A stretch of DNA of 53,374 nt, from the NCBI GenBank assembly GCA_937974175.1, contig CALJIG010000010.1, positions 1 through 53,374 of the forward strand, in the 5' to 3' direction. Numbering within the stretch: position 1 is the first letter of the stretch; each line of letters opens with the position of its first letter. Of this stretch, positions 31,966 to 41,892 are shown piece by piece. Under the pieces are notes generated by a model. It was not told the origin of the DNA. It was given only the letters and a program-made list of their open reading frames with translations, and ran no database searches. Origin of the DNA: an uncultured Ignavibacteria bacterium (GTDB lineage Bacteria > Bacteroidota > Ignavibacteria > Tepidaquicellales > Tepidaquicellaceae). Both the position numbers and the translations under genes were made by a program.

Positions 31966-32295
31966 TTATGCTGTTACACCTGAGAATGTATCCATCTTTG
32001 AAGTGATTACATTTTTCGGAACTGCGCCGACTATCTGATCAACTACCTTACCGTCTTTAAATATTAGAAGTGTCGGTATGCTTCTTATTCCGTATTTCAT
32101 TGCAACGTTAGGATTGTTATCAATATCCATCTTGCCTACTTTAAATTTGCCTTCGTATTCTTTTGCTACTTCTTCTACTACCGGAGCAATTAATTTGCAT
32201 GGTCCGCACCATACAGCCCAGAAGTCTATTAACACGGGTTTATCTGAATTTATAACTTCGGCGTCGAAGTTTGCATCTGTTATTTCAAGAGCCAT
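31966..32295 (-). CDS. trxA: thioredoxin
   Basis: The 109-residue protein has the redox motif WCGPCK (C30 and C33), the DFWAVWCGPC strand-helix context, DIDNNPNVA and the cis-proline segment GIRSIPTLLIF. There is no signal peptide, so it is cytoplasmic and reduces protein disulfides with thioredoxin reductase. It follows dnaE by 51 bp on the same strand and has its own terminator. Confidence 0.97.
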   Translation of the reverse strand: MALEITDANFDAEVINSDKPVLIDFWAVWCGPCKLIAPVVEEVAKEYEGKFKVGKMDIDNNPNVAMKYGIRSIPTLLIFKDGKVVDQIVGAVPKNVITSKMDTFSGVTA

Positions 32296-32346
32296 TTTAT
32301 TTATATCCTTTCTATTTAATTGTTATAATTTTTATTTTGGCGGGGG

Positions 32347-35300
32347 TTAATTTAGCTTTAAGTTATCTTCTCCAACAATTTGTTTCAAGTTGGAAATTAA
32401 TTCCGAGTGAGGCCTTACCCTGTTATATCTTGACCTCAGTATCTTTGAACTACCATTATTCTTAATCTGAAAAAACACATTACAGTTCCCTTCGTTAGCA
32501 TCTACCAGTTCATGTATTTTTACCAGCTTTGATGTATCAAAGGTTTTTTCATCTAAAATAAGCATCATATTCTTAGAGCAAATTTCATGCAGGCTTTCAA
32601 TAGGATATATTTTTTCAATTGTTAATTTTATTTTATCACCGTTTTCTTCGGGTTTCCCTTCAACAATTACCAATGCTTCATTTTGAAATAAGTGGCTCTT
32701 TGCCTCAAATAAATCTGAAAATGCAACGCACTCCCCGTCTCCGGTAAAATCAACCAGTGTAAATACTACGAAACGCCTCCCTTTTTTTGAAAGCTTTACA
32801 TCTACACCTGTCACAACGCCTGCCATCCTTACTTTCTGAACTTTTGTAAAATCAATTTCAGCAACTTCATCTCCGAATCTCAAATCAACATACTGATTTA
32901 TTTCTTTCTCAAATTTTGCCAATGGATGTCCTGTTAAGTAAAATCCTAAGGCAAGTTTTTCTTTGTTGAATTTTTCTGCATCGCTGTACTCTTCAAACTC
33001 TCTCCATCTGTATCCGTCTGGCTGAGTAAGTTCAGCTCCGAACATAGATTCCTGCCCGATTACTTCTGCATCATTCTTATGGCGACCTGCATAAATTGCC
33101 GCAGCTTCAGAATTAAGATACAGTTTATTCCTGTTTGGTTCCATCGAATCAAATGCGCCGGCATGAATCAAGCTTTCAATTGTTTTTTTATTTACAAGAC
33201 GAAGGTCAACTCTTATTAAAAAATCTACAAATGATTTATACTCTCCGTTCTCTTTTCTTTCGTTAACAATATTTATCGCAGCTTTTTCACCAACATTCTT
33301 CAAAGCGCTTAACCCGTATCTTATCTCTCCTACATATTTATCAGTCTTATTATAGTTAATAGAAAAATCCATAAAGCTGAGATTGACATCGGGCTGTTTT
33401 AAATCAACCTTCATTTTCTTACACTCGTTTGCAAAAAGCTGAAGTTCCACTTCATCATCTTTTCTGCATTCCATCGATACAGATAAAAATTCTAACGGGA
33501 AATGTGCTTTAAGATATGCAGTATAAAACGCAAGAATTGAATAAGCCACACCATGAGATTTATTGAAGCCATAGTCAGCGAAGTCTTCCATCAATTTGAA
33601 AAGCTCTTCGGCGATTTTCTTACTCATTTTTTTTTCAAGCGAACCTTTAACAAACTTTGCTTTTACATCTTTCATAATTTCTTTATCCTTCTTACCCATG
33701 GCTTTTCTCATATTATCAGCTTCTGCCATTGAGAATCCGGCGAACTCACGTGCAATTTGCATCACCTGTTCCTGATAAACGATAATACCATATGTTTCCT
33801 GCAATGAGTTTTCAAGGATAGGATGAAGATACGTTATAGGTTTTTTTCCGTGACGTTTATCTATAAAATCAGGGATAAGTTTCATCGGACCCGGACGGTA
33901 CAAAGCATTCATAGCAGCAAGGTCATTGATATTTTTCGGTTTTAGCTTTGAAAGATACTCTCTCATTTTGCTTTTTGAAAACTGAAAAATACCTATAGTA
34001 GAACCCGCGGAAAAAAGCTCATACGTCTTAGGATCATCAAGCGGAATTTTTGCCGTAGTTAAATCCATATTGTACTTAGCATTCACTAAAACAAGAATTT
34101 TTCCTATGATTTTTAACTCCTTCAATCCAAGGAAGTCAATCTTAATCATACCTGCATCTTCCAGCAGCTTCATATCATACTGCGTGCAGAATAGATTATC
34201 TTCGCCTGTAACTTTTGCAAGTGGAACGTAATCTGTTATATCCGAAGGAGCTATTACAATTCCTGATGCATGAAGTGATGAATTTTTGTTAAGATTCTCT
34301 AATGTTCTGGAATAATCATAAAGCTTTTTTCTTGATGCTTTCTGTTCTGCTGTTCCTGTCTCAAAATATTTTTTGAAGTCCGGAACTTCTTCCATACATT
34401 CGGAAAGTTTTTTTACTTTACCGAAAATTATAGGAATGCATTTTGTTAACTCATTTATCTCAGTATAAGGAACGTTAAGAACGCGTCCTACATCTTTTAA
34501 TACACCACGGGGTGCTAATCTATTGAATGTAACTATCTGCGCAACTGAATTCTCACCGTATTTTTCTTTCGCATATTGAATAACTTCATCTCTTCTATCA
34601 TCCTGAAAATCGATATCAATATCGGGCATTGATACTCTTTCCGGATTCAAAAATCTTTCGAAGAATAATCCGTACTCAAGAGGGTCAACATCAGTAATCC
34701 CAACCGCATAACATACCAGGCTTCCAGCGCAGCTTCCTCTTCCGGGACCGACTAATATTCCGCGCTCTCTTGCCGTATTAATAAAATCCTGTACAATTAA
34801 AAAGTAGCCCGAAAAATCCATATTCTTGATAACATTCAGCTCATAATTAATACGGTCTGTATATGCTTTATCAAAATCCGGTTTTCGTTTTTTTATTCCT
34901 TCAAACGAAAGCTTTTCCAAATAATCATCAAGTGTCTGAACCTTTTCAGTAATAGGAATAGGATACCGCGGCATGTGGTTCTTTGAAGTATCGAGAACAA
35001 GATTACATTTTTCCGTTACTTCAAGTGTCGATGTAATTGCTTGCGGAAAATCACGGAAGATATCAGTCATTTCCTTTGTAGATTTAAAATATATCTGGTC
35101 CGTTCCGTATTTAAAATCTTTCGTCAGGTCAAATGTATTAGCCATCTTAGATTGCTTTGCGCTCAGATGAAGATAAATATTATGCGCAACTGCATCTTCC
35201 TTCTTTATATAGTGAACATCATTTGTAGCTATTAATTTTAGACCAAACTCTTTAGCAAGCTTGGGCATTGCTGCAAGTACTTTGCGCTCAGCATCATTTT

Positions 35301-35904
35301 TCATCTGATGGTCCTGTATTTCCAGATAAAAGTCTTCCCCGAAAATGTCCTTATATACACCTGTCATCTTACGTGCAGTTTCCATATCTCCGCGCGTAAT
35401 GTAGCAGGAAATAACTCCCCCTGCACATGCAGTTGTACATACTAATCCTTCACGATATTTATTGAGTACGTCTAAATCTATTCTGGGCTTATAATAATAA
35501 CCTTCGGTATGGCCAACTGAGCAAAGCTTAATTAAATTTCTATACCCTACTTCATCTTTTGCCAGAAGTATAAGGTGAGCGTAATTAATACTTGAAGATG
35601 TAAGTCCGTCTGAATTTTCTGCCGGTTCATCTTCAGCTTGACTTCTTACAACATTTTTTTTGATTTTATCGAAACGGGTAGCAGCCTGAGCAACATAAAC
35701 TTCGCATCCTATAATCGGCTTTATTCCTTTTTTACGGGCTTTTTTATAAAAATCCATTACACCATACATAACTCCGTGGTCTGTAAGCGCAACTGCCTTC
35801 ATATTATTTTCTACTGCGGCGTTTACTAATCCGTCAACTGTTGAAATTGCGTCTAAAAGTGAGTAGTGGGTGTGATTATGTAAATGAATAAATTCCTGTG
35901 CCAT
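32347..35904 (-). CDS. dnaE: DNA polymerase III alpha subunit
   Basis: The 1185-residue replicative polymerase starts with an intact-looking PHP domain (HLHNHTHYSLLDA, residues 7-19; TDHGVMYG, 41-48). The Pol III catalytic palm follows with GPGRGS (386-391) and PDIDIDF (427-433; D430 and D432 likely metal ligands), then the fingers, a tandem helix-hairpin-helix region (GLSALKNVGEKAA) and a C-terminal OB-fold with KVRMAGVVTGVDVKLSKKGR. The length fits the DnaE1 class. A 270-bp divergent spacer separates it from the next gene. Confidence 0.97.
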   Translation of the reverse strand: MAQEFIHLHNHTHYSLLDAISTVDGLVNAAVENNMKAVALTDHGVMYGVMDFYKKARKKGIKPIIGCEVYVAQAATRFDKIKKNVVRSQAEDEPAENSDGLTSSSINYAHLILLAKDEVGYRNLIKLCSVGHTEGYYYKPRIDLDVLNKYREGLVCTTACAGGVISCYITRGDMETARKMTGVYKDIFGEDFYLEIQDHQMKNDAERKVLAAMPKLAKEFGLKLIATNDVHYIKKEDAVAHNIYLHLSAKQSKMANTFDLTKDFKYGTDQIYFKSTKEMTDIFRDFPQAITSTLEVTEKCNLVLDTSKNHMPRYPIPITEKVQTLDDYLEKLSFEGIKKRKPDFDKAYTDRINYELNVIKNMDFSGYFLIVQDFINTARERGILVGPGRGSCAGSLVCYAVGITDVDPLEYGLFFERFLNPERVSMPDIDIDFQDDRRDEVIQYAKEKYGENSVAQIVTFNRLAPRGVLKDVGRVLNVPYTEINELTKCIPIIFGKVKKLSECMEEVPDFKKYFETGTAEQKASRKKLYDYSRTLENLNKNSSLHASGIVIAPSDITDYVPLAKVTGEDNLFCTQYDMKLLEDAGMIKIDFLGLKELKIIGKILVLVNAKYNMDLTTAKIPLDDPKTYELFSAGSTIGIFQFSKSKMREYLSKLKPKNINDLAAMNALYRPGPMKLIPDFIDKRHGKKPITYLHPILENSLQETYGIIVYQEQVMQIAREFAGFSMAEADNMRKAMGKKDKEIMKDVKAKFVKGSLEKKMSKKIAEELFKLMEDFADYGFNKSHGVAYSILAFYTAYLKAHFPLEFLSVSMECRKDDEVELQLFANECKKMKVDLKQPDVNLSFMDFSINYNKTDKYVGEIRYGLSALKNVGEKAAINIVNERKENGEYKSFVDFLIRVDLRLVNKKTIESLIHAGAFDSMEPNRNKLYLNSEAAAIYAGRHKNDAEVIGQESMFGAELTQPDGYRWREFEEYSDAEKFNKEKLALGFYLTGHPLAKFEKEINQYVDLRFGDEVAEIDFTKVQKVRMAGVVTGVDVKLSKKGRRFVVFTLVDFTGDGECVAFSDLFEAKSHLFQNEALVIVEGKPEENGDKIKLTIEKIYPIESLHEICSKNMMLILDEKTFDTSKLVKIHELVDANEGNCNVFFQIKNNGSSKILRSRYNRVRPHSELISNLKQIVGEDNLKLN

Positions 35905-36174
35905 AGTATAAATTAGATATTATTTTGCAGATTTATAATATAATAATTCTGGGCTTTACACGTTTATGAATATTTTTTTGTATTGCGAATTCCGTAATTT
36001 ATGATAATCTTGAATTGTTGTATTTATACCTATCCAAATAGTATTTTAATATACTAATTCTGTTCCGGCTCCCAATTTTTTTAATCTTATTCATAGAAAA
36101 CTTTAATAGTTTGAATTCGAATATATTTTAAATTAACTTAATCACAAAATTTAACTCCTCTAACCAGAATAACT

Positions 36175-36846
36175 ATGAAGAAAGTTCTATACTTTTTAAT
36201 TGTTTTTTCATTAGTCCTCACTGTTAATGCGTTTTCACAACCTAAAACTATTCTTGTTTCACCTGCCAGAAGTTATGCTCTGACCTTAAAACTAAGCTCA
36301 CTGGGCATAGGCTTAGACGGAACAACAAATATTGCAAAAGATTTTAACGTAAGAGCAGGCGGTCAGTTTTTTAAATTTGCAGTTGACGGCGGAAAAGCCG
36401 GTGATGACTATCTATATACTGCCGATACTAAACTTCTCTCTTTTTCAGCCCTTGTAGATTATTTTCCGGGCGGCTCTATTTTCAAAGTCAGCGGCGGACT
36501 GCTCATAAATCTCAATAAAGTTGAAACAAAATTAGTTCCGGGGCAAACTTATGTTGTCAACGGAAAGACTTACGATAAAAATAATTTAGGGGACGTTACT
36601 ACAACTACAGAATTTACAAAAGTAAATCCTTATTTAGGAATAGGTATTGGAAACCCTTTGAATTATAAACAATTCGGATTCACAATGGATATAGGCACCA
36701 TTTATCAGTTCGAGCCTCAGGTAACAATGGCAGGAAATGGATTGATTGCTCCGACAGCAACACAGGCTAACATTGTACAAAGCAATATAAGCTGGTTCAA
36801 AGTCTATCCTGTAGTAATGTTTGGATTAACATATAAATTCAATTGA
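36175..36846 (+). CDS. outer membrane beta-barrel-like protein
   Basis: The 223-residue product has a signal peptide (MKKVLYFLIVFSLVLTVNAFS). Alternating beta-strand segments follow (DFNVRAGGQFFKFAVDGG, LLSFSALVDYFPGG, FKVSGGLLINL, PYLGIGIGNPL, FGFTMDIGTIYQFEP), ending VYPVVMFGLTYKFN with a C-terminal aromatic-rich strand typical of outer-membrane barrels. Its function is unknown. It lies 63 bp before a lipoprotein gene and may form a unit with it. Confidence 0.7.
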   Translation: MKKVLYFLIVFSLVLTVNAFSQPKTILVSPARSYALTLKLSSLGIGLDGTTNIAKDFNVRAGGQFFKFAVDGGKAGDDYLYTADTKLLSFSALVDYFPGGSIFKVSGGLLINLNKVETKLVPGQTYVVNGKTYDKNNLGDVTTTTEFTKVNPYLGIGIGNPLNYKQFGFTMDIGTIYQFEPQVTMAGNGLIAPTATQANIVQSNISWFKVYPVVMFGLTYKFN

Positions 36847-36909
36847 TAATATTATAAAACAGGTTTTAGTTACTGAACAATTAACACAAATAATTTTAAA
36901 CGATTAAAC

Positions 36910-38460
36910 ATGATTAAAAAATTAACTTATACAATTTTTTCTATACTACTGATCTTCATATCAGTAATCTATCTTCAAAGCTGTGATATTAAAAGCCCTA
37001 CGGAGAATGTTCAGGTCTTATTCAATACAGATGGTCCTACTACAGGCGGCTCCATATCCTTTATAGATGCAAAAACTTCTTCCTTAATTTCGTCTCCTAA
37101 TGTTACTGTAAAATTCGTAGGAACTAATGCCGGCAAAATAACAGATCTGGCAAAAAATCCTGCTACAACATTTACTTCGAGTAACGGAATTATTTCTTTC
37201 GGTTTAGCCGAAGGCACTACTCTGCCTTTGAATGATGTATCAGTGCTTATTTCTGCCGGCGGTTATCTTACAACAAGCTTTCCGATCACAATTACATCAC
37301 AGGGATATTCCGCATATAATATGTATGTAATCAATATTGCAAATCCGCCTGACGGAGTTTCTATTTCTCAAACGGGAAATGCAGGAACTTGTAACAGCAG
37401 CGGTGTGCTTTCTTCTGAAGTAACTTTAGCTACCACTTTAACAAACGGTACCGGCGGTGTCTCTAAAATCCGTCTTCCGGCAGGTACAATTATTACAGAT
37501 AATTCTCCTTCACCTATAAATCTCAACGGGCAATTAAGCGCAACTATTGCTTACTTTGACCCTACTAAGGAATCAGCATTAAGATGTTTCCCGGGTGGAT
37601 TTAATATAAATGACTCGGCAATGTTCAGCGCAGGTTTTGCGCTATTTGAAATAAAAGACGCATCAGGAAGAGAAGCGAAAAAATTCCCGGGTATTCAGCC
37701 TCAGATTACAATTGAAATTCCGAACAACGCAGTAAATCTGTCAGGCGCAAATATCCAGATCGGTGAAGCAATTCCTGTTTTCAGCTATGAAACATCAACA
37801 GGAAAATGGGCTCACGAACAAATTGGTGTAGTAGCAGCCGGAAGCAATGGAAACAAAGCTATTTCATTCAATACTTCGCATTTGTCATATTGGAATCTGG
37901 ATTATCTTAATGGTGCAAATTGTACTCAAAGCAGAAAAATAATTTTCAATCAAACAGGAGGATGTTCACAGGTTCCTCTAGAAATAAAATTATATTTTGT
38001 GAATGGAGCTACTGAAACTTATTATAAAACTGTTATTAAACCTGCATCGGACAATTCTCTCACTTTCTATTATGCTCCTTCAGCAAGTATGAAAATGAAA
38101 CTTTACTATAATGGTAATTTACTTTACACAAGTGATGCAATAAGTTTATGTTCCGGCGGTGACTTAGCATTAACATATCCTGTACCGACTCTTCAGTCAA
38201 TTACAGGAACTGTTACAGGTAAGTGTATCAATAACCCGGATGTGGTTATTCATCCTAGTTTCCCTGTCTATTATAAACGTTCAGGAACAACTGCCTGGTA
38301 TTATCTTGGATACATGGTGAACGGAAGTCTTACACAATATTGCGGTGAATTCGGAACTTATGATTTTATGACCTATTATAACGGATCGGCTATATTTGCA
38401 AATAATATCTCCATTAATACAGTTAATCCGGCATTTTCATTTTCACTTAACTGCCAGTAA
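36910..38460 (+). CDS. large surface or periplasmic lipoprotein, unknown function
   Basis: The 516-residue product has a lipobox (YLQSC, C25). After it come Ser/Thr/Gly-rich beta domains that look Ig- or carboxypeptidase-regulatory-like (GGSISFIDAKTSSLISSPNV, SDVLISAGGYLTTSFPI-like strands), a central domain rich in Asn/Pro turns and a C-terminal part with paired cysteines (CTQSRKI, GGCSQ, LCSGG, GKCI, YCGEF, LNCQ). No enzyme motif is visible. A terminator follows. Confidence 0.7.
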   Translation: MIKKLTYTIFSILLIFISVIYLQSCDIKSPTENVQVLFNTDGPTTGGSISFIDAKTSSLISSPNVTVKFVGTNAGKITDLAKNPATTFTSSNGIISFGLAEGTTLPLNDVSVLISAGGYLTTSFPITITSQGYSAYNMYVINIANPPDGVSISQTGNAGTCNSSGVLSSEVTLATTLTNGTGGVSKIRLPAGTIITDNSPSPINLNGQLSATIAYFDPTKESALRCFPGGFNINDSAMFSAGFALFEIKDASGREAKKFPGIQPQITIEIPNNAVNLSGANIQIGEAIPVFSYETSTGKWAHEQIGVVAAGSNGNKAISFNTSHLSYWNLDYLNGANCTQSRKIIFNQTGGCSQVPLEIKLYFVNGATETYYKTVIKPASDNSLTFYYAPSASMKMKLYYNGNLLYTSDAISLCSGGDLALTYPVPTLQSITGTVTGKCINNPDVVIHPSFPVYYKRSGTTAWYYLGYMVNGSLTQYCGEFGTYDFMTYYNGSAIFANNISINTVNPAFSFSLNCQ

Positions 38461-38484
38461 ACAACTGAATATTTTATTTAGAAG

Positions 38485-38516
38485 CCTGCCCGGGTTATCT
38501 CAGGCAGGTTTTTTTA
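38485..38516 (+). terminator. terminator after the large lipoprotein gene
   Basis: CCTGCC (38485-38490) pairs with GGCAGG (38503-38508), followed by a T-run. Confidence 0.8.
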
Positions 38517-38612
38517 TTTTATACAAATCAAAAAATCTGCGACTTTTCCCTTTTTCTTTCGTCTAATAAGTATTAAAATATTTTAATTCCGGATTTTTAT
38601 TAAACTACATTA

Positions 38613-39221
38613 ATGTATCGCGATACAGATTTATTTCTTGAGCATTTACGCCCGCATTATAATGATGCAGTAAAATATTGCAGGGCATTGACTTTCCGCA
38701 TTTCAATAGAAGATGCTGAAGATTTATTTCAGCAGTCTGTTTTGAAAGGTCTTGAAAATTTTCCTAAGCTAAAAGAAAAAGAAAAGTTCAAAAGCTGGCT
38801 CTTCAAAATAATAACTAATGAGTTTATCAATCAGACGAGAAAGGCATTCTGGAAAAGATTTATTCCGATTGATGAAAACACAAATCATTCAAGAATGCCT
38901 GAAATTTTTCATGAGATTGAGCAAACGGAAAAAAATAATATTCTTTATCATGCATTAGGAATGCTGAACTCAAAAGAACGCGCGTGTATTCTGCTATTCG
39001 AGCTGGCAGATTTTTCAATTGAGGAAATTAAAAAAATCCAGAATGAAAAAAGTCTCTCAGCTGTTAAATCAAGATTAAGCAGAGCACGCGGGAAGCTAAA
39101 AGAACAAATCATAAAACTAGAGGCATCTCAGGAAATACGTTACAAAAAAATAAGTTCACAAAATTTAGGAGATTTAGAAAATGAAACTCTCAAACTTATT
39201 TCAGAATTCAAACATGAATGA
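38613..39221 (+). CDS. ECF-type RNA polymerase sigma factor
   Basis: The 202-residue protein has region 2 (EDAEDLFQQSVLKGLENF, FKSWLFKIITNEFINQTRK) and region 4 (ALGMLNSKERACILLFELAD, FSIEEIKKI..., SAVKSRLSRARGKLKEQI). It overlaps the following membrane-spanning gene by 8 bp, the usual sigma/anti-sigma arrangement. It is not closely similar to the sigma factor at 18.8 kb. Confidence 0.92.
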   Translation: MYRDTDLFLEHLRPHYNDAVKYCRALTFRISIEDAEDLFQQSVLKGLENFPKLKEKEKFKSWLFKIITNEFINQTRKAFWKRFIPIDENTNHSRMPEIFHEIEQTEKNNILYHALGMLNSKERACILLFELADFSIEEIKKIQNEKSLSAVKSRLSRARGKLKEQIIKLEASQEIRYKKISSQNLGDLENETLKLISEFKHE

Positions 39222-40206
39222 TAATTTAAATACCGGGAAAAAATACTGGCAGGAACTGAAAAATAGAAATCACGAAAACACTTTTTCAAAAGTGGAAAAC
39301 TGGGTGAATAATTTGAATTCTGAAAAAACTTACAATTTCAAATTAAACAGAATTCAAAATATGAAAAACTATTTTTCAATTAATAAATTTAAGCTTGTTT
39401 ATTCTATTTTACTTCTTGCAGTCGTTTTTGCAGCCTGCAATGTGCCTGTTACACAAAACGAATTAATTGGAAATGCCATTAACTGGAAAGTTTCTAAGCA
39501 AAGCACCGAAGCTATTGATAGGATTAACTCCCTTCCATGGATTGATAAATCAAAATTGTCGGTAGTTGAGCAAACTGAAGGCGACAAAACATTTTTGGAT
39601 TACAATCTTGTACTTGAAGCAAAATCACAAGAGGATGTGCAAAAATACATGCAGCAGTTACAGGAAATAAAGGACATCGCCGCCATTCAGATATTTCCGC
39701 TTAACCAGACGACAAAGCGCCCGCTTTATGCAGCTGCTCTGCATTCATTTTTCAGAGTTGATGTAGATGCAACACACATGAGTGATGCTGAAGTGAATGC
39801 AGAATTAGACCGCCAATTGAAGGAAGCCGGAATAGAAGCTGTTACAATTGATTTCAAGAAGAATGCACAAGGTGAACGGATGATTGAAATACATCCTACC
39901 GGAATAATCGGAATGGAAGATGAAACGAAGAATAAAGATTTTGAATTAAGTGTTAAAGACGGAAATAATGAACAGTTTGTTAAAACCCGCCACAAAAATG
40001 ATGCTTCCTTAAATCTTGAAGGGAAAACCGATGATGAAATAAAGAAGGCTATTATAGAAGATATGAAAAAAAATGGAAACGTTGTAAAGCCTGAAGATTT
40101 AAAAATTGAAAGAGATGCTGAAGGTCATGTGAAAGTAGAATTTACAAAGGTGAATGATTCAAAGGAAAGAAAAATGGAAAATAAAATCGAGTTGAAGGTA
40201 AAATAA
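39214..40206 (+). CDS. putative anti-sigma factor with extracytoplasmic domain
   Basis: I use the ATG at 39214 (330 residues), which overlaps the sigma-factor stop; an ATG at 39181 in the same frame is also possible. Residues 1-58 are charged and cytoplasmic-looking (LKNRNHENTFSKVENWVNNL), 60-76 form a membrane helix, and about 250 residues lie outside. The helix ends in VFAAC, a good lipobox, and an internal ATG at 39361 would give a 281-residue lipoprotein with a normal signal sequence. The outer part has two alpha/beta segments (LVLEAKSQEDVQKYMQQLQE; VDATHMSDAEVNAELDRQLK) and a Lys/Glu-rich end. Confidence 0.7.
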   Translation: MNDNLNTGKKYWQELKNRNHENTFSKVENWVNNLNSEKTYNFKLNRIQNMKNYFSINKFKLVYSILLLAVVFAACNVPVTQNELIGNAINWKVSKQSTEAIDRINSLPWIDKSKLSVVEQTEGDKTFLDYNLVLEAKSQEDVQKYMQQLQEIKDIAAIQIFPLNQTTKRPLYAAALHSFFRVDVDATHMSDAEVNAELDRQLKEAGIEAVTIDFKKNAQGERMIEIHPTGIIGMEDETKNKDFELSVKDGNNEQFVKTRHKNDASLNLEGKTDDEIKKAIIEDMKKNGNVVKPEDLKIERDAEGHVKVEFTKVNDSKERKMENKIELKVK

Positions 40207-40269
40207 TTTTTAAACTTCTATTATTAGCAGTTATCAGAAAACCTTTTTTCAGAAATGAAAAGAGGTTTT

Positions 40270-40959
40270 TTAATTACAGAGGATTTTAACCAGTTCTTCC
40301 ATTCCATCTGTTGCTTTCTTCTCTATGTAAACTGTATTAGGCGGAGGATAATAAATATCCGGCCTACTCGGATCTATGATATACTTAACCGATTCACTCG
40401 GAACGAATTCAATAAGGCTCGCTGCAGGGTATACAACCATTGATGTTCCTATTACAACAAATATATCAGCTTCGATGCAATATCGAATAGCTTCTTCAAT
40501 CATAGGAACAGGCTCACCAAACCAGACTATATGCGGACGCAGCTGAGCTCCACGCTCGCATTTCTCCCCGAGAGTTAACTCACTGCCCCGGATTTCATAA
40601 ATAAGATTATGGTCAAGTGTGCTGCGGGATTTTTTAATTTCACCGTGCAGATGAAGTACGCGGGAAGAGCCACCGCGCTCGTGCAAATCATCGATGTTCT
40701 GAGTTATAACTGTAACTTCGAAATCTTTTTCAAGCGACGCTAAAGCGGTATGGGCAGAGTTAGGCTCTGCTTTTATGATTTGCCTTCTTCGTTGATTATA
40801 AAATTCTAAAACAAGTTCTTTATTGTTTTTCCAACCTTGCGGCGAAGCAACTTCAGTTACATCATATCCTTCCCACAGTCCGCCGGCATCTCTGAATGTT
40901 GAAATTCCTGATTCTGCTGAAACTCCTGCACCCGTTAATACAACTAATTTCTTCTTCAC
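40270..40959 (-). CDS. cobB: NAD-dependent protein deacylase (sirtuin, CobB type)
   Basis: The 229-residue Sir2 protein has GAGVSAESGISTFR (10-23), TQNIDDLHE (86-94) and the catalytic H105 in HLHGE. Y54 and R57 in FYNQRRR match the pair that gives SIRT5/E. coli CobB its preference for succinyl/malonyl-lysine. The zinc module is odd: between HGEI and RPHIVWFGEPVP there is only one cysteine (C134) instead of four. It lies 11 bp after the DUF1186-like gene on the same strand. Confidence 0.92.
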   Translation of the reverse strand: MKKKLVVLTGAGVSAESGISTFRDAGGLWEGYDVTEVASPQGWKNNKELVLEFYNQRRRQIIKAEPNSAHTALASLEKDFEVTVITQNIDDLHERGGSSRVLHLHGEIKKSRSTLDHNLIYEIRGSELTLGEKCERGAQLRPHIVWFGEPVPMIEEAIRYCIEADIFVVIGTSMVVYPAASLIEFVPSESVKYIIDPSRPDIYYPPPNTVYIEKKATDGMEELVKILCN

Positions 40960-40970
40960 CTAAAGTACTT

Positions 40971-41807
40971 TCAGCTTTTTAGTAATCCGTTCCCATGCTG
41001 GCCTTTTATTTCTTTAACATCTTCCATTTTGCTGTAATAGTCACGGTCATTTAAAATAAAATCATAACGTTCGTTTATATCATAAAGTTTGCTTTTGAAA
41101 TCGCTCTGAACTTCAGTTCTTAATTCTGTTGTAAAGTCATCTATATCCCCGCAAAATGATTTATCAACCTTATTCATATCGAATAAAATTCTTACTTCGT
41201 TTAATAACTCCGCCCCTTGAAAATCAAGAATACCTGATACCACTGCACCGGTCAATGAATAGGAATAATGATAATCCTGATAATTTGACTGCATGATGTG
41301 ATATACAACCCCTTTATACCAGTTTACAACTTCATCTCTTCTGTGAGGCTGATGCAGTGCAATTTGAGAAATCGCTTTTAGTATTACTTTGTTTGCTTCA
41401 GTTGTATTCATTCCGCTCAAGAGGGATTTTTTCAGAAATTCAAGTTGATTGTTTCCCAATGTATATACAACTTCCCATAATAATTCTTTAGTATATTTAC
41501 CGCACCAGTATGTAAGAAATTCTTTCGGCTGCGATAAAAAAGCTAATGCAATATAAAGACTATTTACCGATTTTAATTCAGTTAATAGAAAAAATGCATG
41601 AACAGGAAAACACCTTTTGAACTCGGGAAGGTTTTGTTCCTGATATAATCCGAAGTGGTCAATTGATGCTTTAAGAATCACTTCAAGATCTTCAATGAGG
41701 GTTTCACGCGGTAATTCAAGTATTTCCTGAATTACGTTCTGATCTATCCGCATTCCATTCGAATATAACGAATAGAGTTGAGGAAAGTTTAAGTTAACTT
41801 TGTTCAT
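40971..41807 (-). CDS. DUF1186-like alpha-helical repeat protein
   Basis: The 278-residue product is mostly amphipathic helices in a HEAT-like arrangement (ETLIEDLEVILKASIDHFGL; HAFFLLTELKSVNSLYIALA; TKELLWEVVYTLGNNQLEFL; GAVVSGILDFQGAELLNEVR). The start NFPQLYSLY and the repeat pattern resemble DUF1186 proteins, whose function is unknown. It is cotranscribed with the sirtuin. It is soluble with no signal peptide. Confidence 0.55.
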   Translation of the reverse strand: MNKVNLNFPQLYSLYSNGMRIDQNVIQEILELPRETLIEDLEVILKASIDHFGLYQEQNLPEFKRCFPVHAFFLLTELKSVNSLYIALAFLSQPKEFLTYWCGKYTKELLWEVVYTLGNNQLEFLKKSLLSGMNTTEANKVILKAISQIALHQPHRRDEVVNWYKGVVYHIMQSNYQDYHYSYSLTGAVVSGILDFQGAELLNEVRILFDMNKVDKSFCGDIDDFTTELRTEVQSDFKSKLYDINERYDFILNDRDYYSKMEDVKEIKGQHGNGLLKS

Positions 41808-41835
41808 TTGTTTGGAATAGGTAATTGAACAAAAA

Positions 41836-41866
41836 AAGCCGTAAAATTTATTAAATCTTACGGCTT
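41836..41866 (-). terminator. terminator of the respiratory operon
   Basis: AAGCCGTAA (41836-41844) and TTACGGCTT (41858-41866) form a 9-bp stem. On the minus strand it is followed by TTTTTTT, 27 bp past the last operon gene. Confidence 0.85.
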
Positions 41867-41892
41867 ACCGGAAAAACTTATTTAATAAATTT

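Noticed and set aside
35905..36174. Looked for tRNA, riboswitch or small genes in the dnaE/outer-membrane-protein spacer
   Set aside because: Only A+T-rich sequence was seen, without strong hairpins, cloverleaf arms or credible frames.
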